NCBI RefSeq assembly: GCF_001625215.2
Contig: NC_030389.2
Location: forward strand, 33,469,454-33,533,453
From: Daucus carota subsp. sativus
Taxonomy: Eukaryota; Streptophyta; Magnoliopsida; Apiales; Apiaceae
Length of the DNA stretch: 64,000 nt
Direction: 5' to 3'
In this document: piece after piece, positions 21,020-32,290 of the stretch
Numbering within the stretch: position 1 is the stretch's first letter
Layout: each line of letters starts with the position of its first letter
The notes under the pieces: model-generated
Database searches by the model: none
Seen by the model: the letters and a program-made list of their open reading frames with translations, nothing else
What the model was told of the DNA's origin: nothing
Translations under genes and position numbers: made by a program

Positions 21020-21607
21020 AATTTATATTGTATATATATATAAATATGCGGTTCGGTTTATAACGGGTTGGTTTAATATAAAACCGAAACCAACCCACAA
21101 ACCATGGTTTTTTAAATTAGTCGAACCGAAACCGTAAACCTCATTTCGGTTTCGGTTTGGATCGGATTAATATCGGATTGGTTTATGCGGATTTTACGGT
21201 TTAAACCAGACCGTGATCACCCCTACTTAATACATATGTCACTAAAAATTTAAAATCATTCAATATGTAAAATCATTTTGACTTGGGGATAACTTAATTA
21301 AGCAAAAATAATAAAAAACAATATCATCAAAAAGTAATTCTAGTCTACTTGTTTTCGCAAATAATAGAGGGTCCGAATTTCGCAAATAATAGAGGTAATT
21401 GCAATTGGACCCCATATTATTTACCTCTATTAAAATAGACTAGATTTACTTTTTGATGATATTTTTTAAAACAAAATCTAGTATATTTTAATATGTAACT
21501 TTCTATTTCCTAAAATAATAAATAAATATTTTTTTAATAGTTGGTCAAGAATTAGTCAATTTGACTTCTCAAAAAGCAAAAAGGACATGTAAATTGAGAT
21601 GGAGGAG
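20263..21607. mobile_element. Long foldback Stowaway element inside the MULE
   Basis: The ends read CTCCTCTGTCTCAATTTACA and, reverse complemented, CTCCTCCATCTCAATTTACA, with TA at 20261-20262 and 21608-21609. The long inverted arms share AAAAGCAAAAGGACATGT-type and TTTTTGATGATAT segments. It holds a hAT-type element and a scrap near 21375-21433 that resembles the tip of the foldback family (GAGGTAATTGCAATTGGACC). Confidence 0.75.
20564..21225. mobile_element. hAT-type non-autonomous element, TAGGGGTG termini
   Basis: The left end is TAGGGGTGATCGCGGTCC, the right end reverse complemented is TAGGGGTGATCACGGTCTGG, and the 8-bp duplication CTTAATAC is perfect (20556-20563, 21226-21233). The subterminal zones are rich in CGGTTYGGTT motifs. 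A (TA)n tract lies at about 20985-21012. It is the innermost layer of the nest. Confidence 0.9.
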
Positions 21608-21930
21608 TATTTTAACGGAAGTTAACGGAATTTAACGGAGGGGGTGCGTATCGTTCTTGAAATGTAAAAATAGGTAGGTGGTGCGATTTGAGTTTCCAAA
21701 AGTATGGATATAATATCGTTTTTGAACGTAACTTAGGGGATCTGAATTGCAATCATATGTATAGTGACTTAACAGAGTGCACTGAGTTAACGGAAGTTAA
21801 CGGCAGGAGGTGCATCTCGGGCTTGAACACTAAAGATAAAATGTGCGAGTTGAGTTTCTCAAAGTATAGATACTCTATCGTTTTTGAACGATACTTAGGG
21901 GGTGCGATATGCAATTACCTCTTTGTATTT

Positions 21931-22591
21931 ATATATGTGCCGTTAGTGCTCTAAAAATTCTGATAATGCAAAAATTGAAAAACTTTTTTGATTAGTTTTT
22001 AAAATATAATTTATCAATGATAATTACACTTTGATTTGATAAAACATTCTCGATTTATCAAATAGATTTCTGATAAATCTTCATAAATATTGAATCGGCT
22101 GACCGTTAGTTCGATTTTTGAATTTCACAACAATAATCATTAAAATAATAATTAAAAATACGATAACTTTATCAAAATAATTATAATACTTTTTATAAGG
22201 ATTACTTATAATAAAAATTATATATTTTTATTCTTGATAAAATTATGAACTCACCAAGTAATATGGACAGTTAAGTTTAGAAGGCCGAGAAGCTTGGGTA
22301 TTATGGTGGCCTAGGCCCTAGCTAGTAGGCGTGCGATTTGCGGTATGATTGCAATATACGAGCCTCAACGTGGAGTTCATGATGCTCTTCCCTTGCCTTT
22401 TACTTGTGGGGTTGACTTGTGTCGTCTGCTTGAATATTCCGGATTCTAATTTATTCCGAGTATCAAGCTGTCATCTAGCTAGCTAGTTGCCATAAACTTC
22501 CTTTAAATCACTGGGTTCTACAGATCAATGTTCGGGCAGAAAACATGGCTGGAATATTAGCAGCAGCAGACAATTGATCGCAAGCAAAGAG
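21931..22591. other. Intergenic DNA
   Basis: AT-rich first half, then more mixed composition around 22280-22500. I recognise no gene in it. Confidence 0.45.
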
Positions 22592-22599
22592 GTCCCTGT

Positions 22600-23214
22600 G
22601 AGTAGACCTGGCAACTCGTGTCTTGTACTTTTCGTGTCGTGTACCTGGTACACGTACACGAACACGACACAAAATGAATTCGTGTACCTGAAATCCAAAC
22701 ACGAACACGACACGAAAAAAAAACGAAATAACACGACACGATACGAAGTACATGAATTTTTTGTATGCTTTGGAAATACACGACACGAATTGAACACGAA
22801 AAATACACGAATGAAATATACACGAAAAGTACACGACACAAAATGTACACGAAATGAAAAAAATAAAATATTAAATTACATTTTAATATTTTAAAAATTG
22901 ATATTTAATTAAGTTTTATATATTATTTGATATTATATCTATGTTATTTATAAAAACTACTATTACAATTAAATTATATATGATAAATCATGTTATTATT
23001 AATTATTATTAATTATCTATTATTATAATTAATTAATTATGTCGTGTACCTCGTGTCGTGTCGTGTATCTGATGGGTAAACCCAAAACCGACATGAAATT
23101 AAGTCGTGTACTTTTGTGTTCGTGTATTTTCCATGTCGTGTACTGAAAATGTAAACACAAACACAGAATTTTTCGTGTCGTTCAATCGTGTCGTGTATGA
23201 AATTGCCGGGTCTA
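22600..23214. mobile_element. hAT-type non-autonomous element, TAGACCYGGCAA termini
   Basis: The ends read TAGACCTGGCAACTCGTGTC and, reverse complemented, TAGACCCGGCAATTTCATAC. The flanks CCTGTGAG (22592-22599) and CCTGTAAG (23215-23222) form an 8-bp duplication with one mismatch. The subterminal zones are packed with ACACGAC/GTCGTGT repeats, which produce several spurious open frames. Confidence 0.85.
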
Positions 23215-23222
23215 CCTGTAAG

Positions 23223-23594
23223 CATGTATATCCCCCGTTTGGGAAAGTATGAGCTATCTATCATCTGTGCTTTTGTTTTGATCCATTTGTGTAAAAAAGT
23301 AGGAGATATTTTTTTTTTTTTGAAACGAAAGTAGGAGATATTTTTAAAAAATAGTGAGAAAAAAATTGTACGTAGAAAATGCTAACGTTTCCTCAAAATT
23401 TCTACTTATTTTTCAAGCACTTTAATAATCTATAATTATTAATTTACTTCTCACTTCTACTTCCCTTCCTTACTTTAAATAAAAAATTATTTTTTTTAAA
23501 CTAACTCAAATGGTCTCCTAATGTCACTATCCTGAGATCCTTTTTCCTTATATGACATCGTAATAAGTTTTTACAGATTTGTACTTAATAAGAT
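23223..23594. other. Intergenic DNA
   Basis: A poly-T tract near 23309-23320 and a short repeated GTAGGAGATATTTTT phrase are the only structure seen. Confidence 0.45.
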
Positions 23595-23604
23595 TAATCA
23601 GATA

Positions 23605-24138
23605 GGGTTAATAATCAAGTGAGTCATTAGAGTGAGCTCGATATATCAAGTTGGTCACTGAAGTCAAAACCGTCTCAAATTGATCAATTAAGTCGGTTAC
23701 ACGTATCTTTAAATATGAGTTGAAGGAGTAAAAATATTATTAACAGAGGTTTACGCATTATTCTCGAATGTTACCACAAGTAAGTACAATGTTATGACTT
23801 CTAGTATTTATGATAATATATTTTCATTTTATCAAGTTTATTTATTATTTATTTTTAATTAAAACAAAGGAATTAACTATATAATATAGAATAAATAACA
23901 AATAAATTTGTTAAAATCTAAATATATTATCATAAATACTAGAAGTCATAACCTTGTACTTAGTTGTGGTAACATTCTAGAATAATGTGTAAATCTATGT
24001 AAATAATAATTTTATTCCTTGAACTCATATTTAAAGATACATGTAACTGATTTCAGTGACCAATTTGAGACGGTTCTGAGTTCAGTGACCAACTTGATAT
24101 ATCGAGTCCACTTTGATGACTCACTTGATTATTAACCC
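23605..24138. mobile_element. Long-TIR MITE with a 10-bp direct flank repeat, MULE-like
   Basis: The arms of about 200 bases mirror each other: GGGTTAATAATCAAGTGAGT on both ends, then CTCGATATATCAAGTTGGTC. The direct repeat TAATCAGATA flanks it exactly (23595-23604, 24139-24148). A 9-11 bp duplication and long TIRs suggest a Mutator-type MITE. It is 534 bp and non-coding. Confidence 0.75.
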
Positions 24139-24218
24139 TAATCAGATATAAATGATACTTCTTGCGCTTCATTCATTTAAGATTTCTTATTTTAGATATA
24201 ACAAACCAAACGTACCCC

Positions 24219-24315
24219 GTATGTCCCGCTTAGAACAGGGTCTGGAGAGAGTAAAACGTACGCAATCATGCCTTTATCCTGAGAGTAAGGAAGTTATTTT
24301 TGTAAAGACCCCAGC
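24219..24315 (+). repeat. Degenerate copy of a common dispersed plant repeat
   Basis: The phrases GGGTCTGGAGAGAGTAAAAC and GTACGCAATCATGCCTTTAT resemble a short repeat seen in many plant genomes (consensus roughly GGGTCTGGGGAGGGTA...GTACGCAG..CTTACC). This is from memory, so the call is weak and I give no family name. Confidence 0.35.
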
Positions 24316-24404
24316 TTAGTGCAAAATATACAAGTTAGTGTGTGAGTTTGAGATAATACCCTAACCCGTGGTATTGTTCAGTGTTCACAGGACTTACCTG
24401 TAGG

Positions 24405-25140
24405 TAGGGGTGTGCATTCGGTTCGGTTAACCGAAAACCGAACCGAAAAACCGAAATAATTTCGGTTCGGTTAACCGAAATATAAATTTCGGTTCGGTTT
24501 TCGGTAGTCAAATTTTGATATTTCGGTTATTCGGTTTTTCGGTTTTTTAACCGCGGTTAACCGAAAACCGAATGGTTAACCGATTTTTTTATATATTTTT
24601 AAAAAAATAGTATTTTAATTAATAATATAAATGTTATAATGTATAAGCGTGTATATGTATATGACACCTAAACTTAAGTATCTCATTAAACATTTCAATA
24701 ACAGTTTATTAGCTATCGAGTAGCTTCTACCACTGCGACCTGCGTGCTCTGCGAGGCTGCTTCCAAACTGAGCTCAAACAATCAAATCCAGACTTAGTAT
24801 TGTTTGATTTACCTACTGCTGGTGACTTGTTAGGAACAAAGGAGTCTGAATGATAGGAAGGTAAATGATATATTACATGATGGTTCAGGAGCCAACTGCA
24901 TTACAGTAAACGCAAAGACCTCAACAAAATCTAACTGAAATTTTCGGATCTTTATGCACTATTTAAGAATTTCGGTTTATAAATTCGGTTTTCGGTTTTA
25001 ACCGAAATTTAAAATTCGGTTCGGTTATAAACCGAAATAATTTCGGTTCGGTTTTCGGTAGAGATTTTTCATAAATTTCGGTTTCGGTTAACCGAAAAAA
25101 AATTCGGTTTCGGTTTCGGTTAACCGAATGCACACCCCTA
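24405..25140. mobile_element. hAT-type non-autonomous element, TAGGGGTGTGCATTCGG termini
   Basis: Both ends read TAGGGGTGTGCATTCGGTT and run into dense CGGTTAACCGAA repeats. The 8-bp duplication CCTGTAGG is perfect (24397-24404, 25141-25148). At 736 bp it looks like a relative of 20564-21225, with the same TAGGGGTG tip. It has no coding capacity. Confidence 0.92.
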
Positions 25141-25148
25141 CCTGTAGG

Positions 25149-25796
25149 AGAACAAATTTACTGAACATCAGAACATTTCGGTCTCTACCTTTCTACAGTC
25201 TGCACATAATAAATTTACAAAATTAACACACGAATTCGACGAATGGATGCCTCACAGGCATTGCGTTCTGGAAAAAAGAGGTACCCTTTTGCGATTTGCC
25301 AGAGAATAAGAAGATGATGGGCCTTGAACCTTCGTAAACAGGCAGCCCACGCAAATATATGCACGCTCTATTCCTAATTATTTAAGTCCACAAACAAAGC
25401 TCTTGACACGTATTTCAATATTTTTATATATTATAAATTTATAAGTTATTTTCAAACATTTTTTCATTAATAAATTTTTATACTTAAATATTTACTAGAA
25501 TATTATAATTTTGTTTGACATGAATTATCTGCGCCATAAATCACCGTCCACACTCCATACCCACTGCCTGCAGTGGATAGACTTGCGAAGTCGTCTCATC
25601 ATTTTTTTAAATTTATAAGACAAGCTGGCATTGTTTCTTATTGTTTGAAAGGGACCGCTTATCCTCTTCAATTGTGAACTGGATATTCTTTCTGACTGTG
25701 AATTAAACTAGATTAATGTACTTTAATCACCTGATTACGAAAGTAGAAGTTTTTTCACGACTCACAGTTCTATTTTACTTTGTTTACTGAATCATA
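25149..25796. other. Intergenic DNA
   Basis: I see no gene or repeat end. Composition is closer to unique DNA at 25200-25400. Confidence 0.45.
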
Positions 25797-26048
25797 CTCC
25801 CTCCGTCCCCTGAGTAGTATACATTGGGGGACGGGGACGCGGCACGGACTTTAATGCTCCTGTGTAAAGTGTAGTTGTGTAAGTTATTTTTAAAATTTTC
25901 TTTTTCTGAATTAAAGTTTGGATGCTATATTTTTATTCAGAAAAAGAAAATCTTAAAAATAAGTTACGGAACTATATTTTAAATAAGCATTGAAATGCGT
26001 GTCGAGCAGTTGAAAAAAAACGTATACAATTAAATGGGACAGAGAGTG
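25797..26048. mobile_element. Stowaway-like MITE
   Basis: The ends read CTCCCTCCGTCCCCTGAG and, reverse complemented, CACTCTCTGTCCCATTTAA; both continue to GTATACRTT. TA lies at each flank. It is 252 bp. Confidence 0.7.
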
Positions 26049-26399
26049 TAATCCTTTTGCAAGGGAGTAGGGACACAATTTTCCCGGGTTGTAAAATTAG
26101 CAGTTTTTCCTTCAAAATAATCAGATCTCATGAAATTTTATCCATGTGAAAGCGAATTATTGTTATCGACTCATCTGGTATAATATATATTGAACCCAAA
26201 AATAACTTCAACTATATATGAGTATTTTAATTAATTTATATGTGTTCTAGTATTTTCTTATATTATTTTTGTAGTTTTCTCACCTCCTCACTTACCATTA
26301 TTTTCATAAAACATATTCTTCGTATTTTTAATTTAACTCAAAAATATTATATTTAGAGAAATATTTGTCGTGATACAGATTTTTTCTCCTTATTAATTA
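26049..26399. other. AT-rich spacer between MITEs
   Basis: Nothing recognisable. Confidence 0.5.
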
Positions 26400-26673
26400 T
26401 TCCCTCTGTCTCTAAATATTTTTCCTGTTTGTACTTTTCACCTTTCTACTTTTCACGTTTGCCAACACACACTTTTGATCGTTAATATCTTTCATTTCAT
26501 AGTAGCATTAAATATAAAAATTTCACCGTATTAAAGTACTCGTGAAATCGAATCTAACAAGATCACTCATGACTATATTTAGTTTTGTAGATTAGATGTA
26601 AATTGGTAATTTGTCTCATGTTATGAACAGTTGCGACATTACAAACAGGAAAAGAAAAAGGAAACGGAGGGAG
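26400..26673. mobile_element. Stowaway MITE
   Basis: The ends read TTCCCTCTGTCTC and, reverse complemented, CTCCCTCCGTTTCC, with TA at both flanks. It is 274 bp and of the same family as 18389-18647. Confidence 0.8.
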
Positions 26674-26998
26674 TAGTTCTCTAGTTCACCTTATAACACA
26701 TATTTCTATTTACATCTTTATCATTTAAATGGATCTGCCGAGATAATCCGAAATCATAATGGATCAAATATAAATACCAGTTATGCTATCCAAATTAAAT
26801 TCTGAAAATGATGCGATCTGAATCCCAACAGATGATTAAATGAATATGAAATTCGATTGAATCTGTTTTCTTGACATGCCTAAGTGAAAGATTGCATGAC
26901 ATCGGAAGAAGTTATAAAAGCAGAATTCACAGCTAAAATTTGCTATGTTGCTGGTTCTATCTCCTGTTCAGGTAAGAGTCATGGAAGGCATGAATAAT

Positions 26999-27003
26999 AA
27001 AAA
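26999..27003 (-). terminator. Pol III terminator of the tRNA-Leu gene
   Basis: TTTTT on the minus strand lies three bases past the tRNA 3' end, as expected for RNA polymerase III. Confidence 0.7.
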
Positions 27004-27004
27004 G

Positions 27005-27006
<2 letters not shown>

Positions 27007-27085
<79 letters not shown>
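27007..27085 (-). tRNA. tRNA-Leu (anticodon UAG)
   Basis: The 79-nt gene folds with acceptor stem GACAGTT/AGCTGTC, D arm GCCGAGTGGTCTAAGGC (box A), anticodon arm CCAGATTTAGGCTCTGG with loop anticodon TAG, a class-II variable arm (TCCGAAAGGGC) and T arm GTGGGTTCAAATCCCAC (box B). There is no intron and no encoded CCA. It has the cytosolic nuclear-encoded form, not the plastid tRNA-Leu(UAG) sequence. A T5 terminator follows. It looks functional. Confidence 0.97.
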
Positions 27086-27086
<1 letters not shown>

Positions 27087-27649
27087 GATGAGTTAATATT
27101 GTTGCTGAACTTCTACTAGTTAATTGTCTGATATTTCAAAAAGTCATTCTCCTAGCTAGGTTACTAATTTTTGCCGAATGTTCATTTTAATCTTATCCTG
27201 GTACAGAAACCATGATCAGTAACCTATTAAACTTGACTACTGTATCCGATTCCTTTAATGTTTATACATAAACAAAGGTATAGAATAGTATTGCAGACAT
27301 CGTCAAAGGTTTAGATGACATGATGAACTTCTTGTTTATGATTCGAAGGAATGTCAATGCCCTACTTTAATCTAAAATGTTGCGTCTCAACAATTTTCTA
27401 CTGAATACCCACATCAGATATACATATACATTTATACTTCTGCTTGTACATCAGCTCAATTCAATATTCGCAGCGATAAACTATAATAATTTGTTAATTG
27501 TTTAGACCTGACAGCAACAATGAAGTACAATCCAATGCCGAGGAATCTGATATTTTTCTCTATATATTCATCTCTATTTGGCTCTGACATGATCATGACA
27601 CACATAAAGATCAATCTATCTCAAAAGCGCAGTTTTTATTGATCGATCA
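27086..27649. other. Spacer and promoter side of PCR-1
   Basis: No gene is seen. A TATA-like CTATATATTC near 27560-27569 is about 80 bases upstream of ATG 27650 and may serve PCR-1. Confidence 0.4.
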
Positions 27650-28562
27650 ATGGCATCTTCAGATGCTACTCCTGCTACACCAACAATGCACTACGCTTAT
27701 CCTTCGCCTTGGTCCACCGGCCTTTGTGAATGCTGCTCTGATATGCCCAGCTGTGCGTCTAATTTATTATGTTGCCCTACTCTACTTACAGTAATTTTGT
27801 AAATTCGCTAACAAAATTTCGTATTTGTGTACCTGGTTGAAGGTTGCTTAACTTGGTGCTGTCCTTGCGTCACTTTTGGTCGGATTGCAGACATTGTTGA
27901 TAAAGGATCACCCGGTAATCTCACACTTACACACACACACACACACTTAGTTTATCTTGCGAGATTGTGAACTAACTTTGGTAATTGACTGTTGATGAGA
28001 TTGTATGAACTTGTGCAGATTGTTGCATAAGTGGGTGTCTATATTTCTTGACGCTAATAACATGCTGCTCCTGCATATATTCCTGCGTCTACCGGACTAA
28101 GATGAGGGAGCATTTCTTGTTAGCTGAAAGTCCTTGTGGGGATTGCGTCCTGAATTGCTGTTGCCAATCTTGCGCCTTGTGTCAGGAATATCGCGAGCTC
28201 CGAAATCGCGGATTTGACATGTCCCTTGGTAAATTAAATATTAACACAAATTAATTTACATCAAAACCTCACTACAAGAAATACGGGTAAATATGATCGA
28301 CTGAATTTAATCGAATTTACCAAAGTTAACTAGGTTAGGAATGACCAACAAAATTCGGTTAAATTCAGTTAAATTTGACCGTCCTACATTGACTAAATAT
28401 CCTTCGACTACTAAAAATGAGGTCTAAATAAAGTTCAGCAATCCCATTAATTTGAATCTTTGTTGTTTTTTGTGGAATATAGGATGGGAGGGAAACAAGG
28501 GAAGACAAATTCGTGAAGTTGGCATGACTATTCCAGTGTCTCCCGCAGGAATGATGAGATAA
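27650..28562 (+). CDS. PLAC8-family PLANT CADMIUM RESISTANCE-like protein (PCR-1)
   Basis: Four exons, 27650-27752, 27843-27914, 28019-28228 and 28483-28562, with GT-AG introns throughout, give 154 residues. The N-terminus [20 protein letters not shown] leads to [11 protein letters not shown] and the family motif CCLTWCCPC (the CC-x4-CPC type). Then come [12 protein letters not shown], a Cys-rich hydrophobic stretch ([20 protein letters not shown]) and the conserved [17 protein letters not shown]. The tail [10 protein letters not shown]...MMR is short. PCR/FWL/CNR proteins sit in the plasma membrane and are tied to metal export or organ size control; which applies here cannot be told. Its intron phases match the other three copies in the window. 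Intron 3 carries a CACTA-type end. Confidence 0.92.
28270..28400. mobile_element. CACTA-type terminus inside PCR-1 intron 3
   Basis: CACTACAAGAAATACGGG starts at 28270, the terminal motif of CACTA elements. It is followed by repeated GACTGAATTTAATCGAATTT-like phrases and GTTAAATTTGACCG, which look subterminal. I did not find the second end within the 254-bp intron, so it is a fragment; the right limit is arbitrary. Confidence 0.45.
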
Positions 28563-30347
28563 ATATAAAGGAGGCAAAAGATTAATCAGAGGTGCTTAAG
28601 ATCTCTGATCTCTTTGGCATAAGTCTCTACATGAGAAAAGAGTACATACAAGAATAGTTTTCTCAACCAGGGACTTGATTTGAAGAGGTGAAATGAAACT
28701 GTAACTAAATAATATGTTTGTATGTGAGTGTGATTTCTGAGTGATAGTTTTTCGTCCACAAGTCCGGGCTCTTCACAGATTTAGATAAATACAGATTACT
28801 GAACAACTTATTGTGCTATTCTTGGATCATGAATATATATATGTGTGTGTTTTCTGTTTGATAATTATGTGTGATGATGATCTCAAGGTATCAATTAAAA
28901 CGAGGTTCACTTGATTTTTTTAGAGTTAATTGCATTTTGCATGCTTACAGTTGAGCCCAAAAACATTAATTTAGTATGCAAATTTTTGAAAATTGCATAT
29001 CGCAACCTATTGATATTTTGTGCGTTTCATTCTGCATCTCTTCTGTCAAAACTTAACGGTCCTATTAAAATATTGAAGGCAACTGAGACATTAAGATTTT
29101 TTTTTAAACTCCCACTAATCGTTGATTAATCAGACTCTAATAAATCCCGTCCAAATCTAAAACCACTAAAACATGCTCAAACTTTCTTTCTCAAAGAGAG
29201 GATTTTGGGGTTTCCAATTTTTATCATCTAATCCAAATACGTGATTCGAGCAGGTAATCAGTTACCGTGTACATAAATGTTTATATGTCTATATGTATAT
29301 ATGTCGGTTGAGTAACTGTCATGATTGATTGGGTCCGGTCGGTTGAATGGCGGCCGCGCTGTGGTGATTGTGTTGAGAAGGGGAAAGAAGGTGCAGAGAA
29401 GAAGGTTTGGTCGCGAGTCTAAAAAATCATAAATATTTTTGTTTGTACTTGTGCTGGCCTGGGACAGAAAAATCTAAAATAGAAGATTGATATTTATCAG
29501 CAGCCATTATTATTGATATTGTTTGGTGTTACTGTATAATACAAGTGGATATGTAACTTGTTATTTGTCTGATTAGTTTACGTGCAACAAAAATGACGCT
29601 AAATTTACTATCATTTTTATTTATTTTCAATGGCAATAAGTAGTTAATGAGACAAAGAATCTTGATTTAATCTAACTTTTATTGTAATTTCAAAATTTGT
29701 AAAAGTGGGTTGTTTGGAAACAACCGGACAACTTGATACATGCAGTATGACCGGAAGGTGCTGCAATTTGCTATAAAGATCTGCAATATTATAGAGCTCA
29801 TGCACAATGTGAAACAAATTGTGGGTGGAAATAATAGAATTGGATTTGAGGTGTGGCGGAGTTGAATTGAGGAGTGAAAAACTCCAAAATTTAAAGCCAA
29901 ATTAATCCAAAAACAAGAGTCAGAATCGCAGGAGACTACATTGCGACGCACACGGATGGCTTTGCTTCTCAGTATTCATCGAACAAATGCATCTCGTTTA
30001 GTAAGCTCATGGATACGACAATATATGAATTACTAAATAAATTATTGGATTATACTTTCATATATTTGATATTGCATATATCGAGAACATGACAAAATTG
30101 TTTCGAAGAAGAATTAATAATATTTCATATCTAATTTAATATAGAGATATTTATTTCATAATTAATAAACCTATTAACAATATATAAAATGAGAATTACA
30201 CTAATAAATTGCCTCATCAACTTTTCGCAACTTGTGTACTATCAAGTTATCTTCATTATAGTTCCCATTCTCCCTTCTTCTTTGTACTCGGTATCCAAAC
30301 CTCTCCTCGATATTTCATTCCACTCAAAGTCCAAGCTCATAATTATA
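28563..30347. other. Intergenic DNA between PCR-1 and PCR-2, left part
   Basis: 3' UTR of PCR-1 to about 28850. At 28922-29065 the phrases GAGTTAATTGCATTTTGCAT and AATTGCATATCGCAACC resemble the tips of the foldback MULE family at 19970, so a decayed fragment is likely. The rest, including the GC-richer patch at 29320-29420, shows no gene I recognise. Confidence 0.4.
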
Positions 30348-30634
30348 TGTTGTGTTTGGTTGAAGTGAATAATTCCGGAAAGAATGGAATACAAAATGAA
30401 CAATATTTTGGGCAATTGTTAACAAATTTCATTTATTCCTTTATTCCATTCTCTTCATTATGTGCTAGAGATCATACCTTCAATTTGAGGTGGAATGTTC
30501 CATTCAATTTCTTCTCAAATCTCATCATAGCAATTTTGCACTCACTTAAATTTATTTCTAAACTTTCCTCATATCTCTATTAGTTTCAAGTATTTCTACT
30601 CATTTCATTCCATTCTCCCCAACCAAACACAACA
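30348..30634. mobile_element. MITE with TGTTGTGTTTGGTTG termini
   Basis: The left end TGTTGTGTTTGGTTGAAGTG faces a right end that reads TGTTGTGTTTGGTTGGGGAG when reverse complemented. TA flanks both sides. It is 287 bp; the AGAATGGAATRMAATGA motif recurs in both arms. Confidence 0.65.
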
Positions 30635-31685
30635 TAGTGTCACTAATATTACAAAGTCGCCCCATAGAAGGAACTTTCCAAGTTCGCAAGGGGACGATAT
30701 TTTACCATCCATTTGCTATAATTTTCTGTCCGAAAGCTATGACAAACTATTTTATTGCTTTGGAAACATGACTTTAGTGAGGGCATAAGTGACAACAACT
30801 ACTTTAAGAATAATTTATTCCCTTAATCCAAAAATTAGTTTGTTAGGGGAATCTTTATAAAATAGCCATAATCTTTTGCTTATGTAATATGGGGCTAGCA
30901 TTATTGTAAGATGAAGGATGGAGTTTTCGTTTTATAACTGGATTGTCAACACCCCACAGCTTTAATCTAAAGAAGCTGCGTCTGAACAATTTTTTATTTC
31001 CCGCGAGAGACACACTGAAATGTACATCACTTCAAAACTTATTCCTTTGTGCAGGTCAAGAGCCGATAATAGATGCCTTTGATGGAAGACTCCGTACAAA
31101 TATTAATTATTTTAAATATTTTTTCTTCTAAATAAAAATATTAATGTTTAAAATTTTGTCCGAAAACATATCTTTTTTAAGATAAGTTATTGATATTGTT
31201 ATAGAAATCTTAAAATATGTGTCAAAGAATAAAAAGAATTGTATGAATATGAGTTTCATAAGATAGATGTATGTTATTTTAATTCTGATAATGAAATTCA
31301 AATTTTGGTAATATCTAGATTCCTAATATTTTATTACGAGTTACTAATTAGAGTAAAGGCAATGTAAGTGTTAAAATGATGTTATATTTATAATATAGCT
31401 TCCAAGTAAAAGTTTTTATTCTAGTGGGAAGTATAAATATTGTTAACGGCGGAAGTATGTAAGTGGAAAAATCAATGTTTGAAATAATGATAATAAAATA
31501 GGATAGTGTATCATTTAAAGATTGAACGAGTGAAAATATAATTATATTTACATAATTTGATAGTATATTAAAATTATTATTAAATTATAAGTTCAAAAAT
31601 CGGTTTTTAGATTCATTATATAGCATTAACACCGTGGACTTGCGAGTATGAAACGTCTTTCCTGTGGTTGCATGGACTCGATCAT
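30635..31685. other. Intergenic AT-rich DNA
   Basis: I see no gene or element end before the duplicated block begins near 31686. Confidence 0.5.
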
Positions 31686-32290
31686 CTTCTATGTATTACA
31701 GTTTGTTTTGACATATTTTTTAGCAGTTGGCTAGCTAGTTGCACTTGTTTCTCCCGTTCTTTCACCGTAAAAGGCTGTTTCTTTTGTTCTGTACAATGGA
31801 GTAGCTAGTTGCACTTGTTTCTCATTGTTCTGTACAATGAATTTCTTTTTTTGACAAATTTAGAACGAATTTCGTTAATAGCTATAATATTTGAATTAAT
31901 TAAAACTTTCTCCAAGCCGCCCAGTTACAGTCCTTGTTATTACAAAGACAGTGTTTATTTAAGAAATGATTGGTTATGTTAGGGACTCATTCTGCAATAA
32001 TTATCGCAATGACGACGTACTCCATCTAACATCACCAATAATCATATACTACATTTTCATAGTTTCCACTTGATCACCTAAATATGCACGTTTGAAAACC
32101 ACAGTTGTTAAAGTCGTCTCATTTATTCAGTCAAAGTCACCTCTCCTTCCTGTAATGTAAATCTTTGTGTGTAGCTAATTAAGCTCTGGACTGTGACTAT
32201 ATATATGCAAGTAAAGGAAGAATGAAACCCACAAAATTAACTCCTCCGAAAAGGTGATACTTGTGACTACTATCTAAATCTAAGAGCACC

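Larger units (their letters stand above)
19970..21921. mobile_element. Foldback MULE-type element holding two nested elements
   Basis: The arms of about 290-310 bases mirror each other from GAGGTAATTGTATATCGCAC on the left to the reverse complement GAGGTAATTGCATATCGCAC on the right. The flanks TTTGTAGTT (19961-19969) and TTTGTATTT (21922-21930) form a 9-bp duplication with one mismatch, as for Mutator. The arms meet at a near-perfect palindrome GTTAAAA-TA-TTTTAAC, where a Stowaway element sits. There is no coding capacity; the short open frames come from the arms. Confidence 0.75.

Noticed and set aside
22508-22894. Several overlapping Cys/Phe/Val-rich open frames on both strands
   Set aside because: They arise from ACACGAC/GTCGTGT subterminal repeats of the hAT-type element at 22600-23214 and show no protein family.
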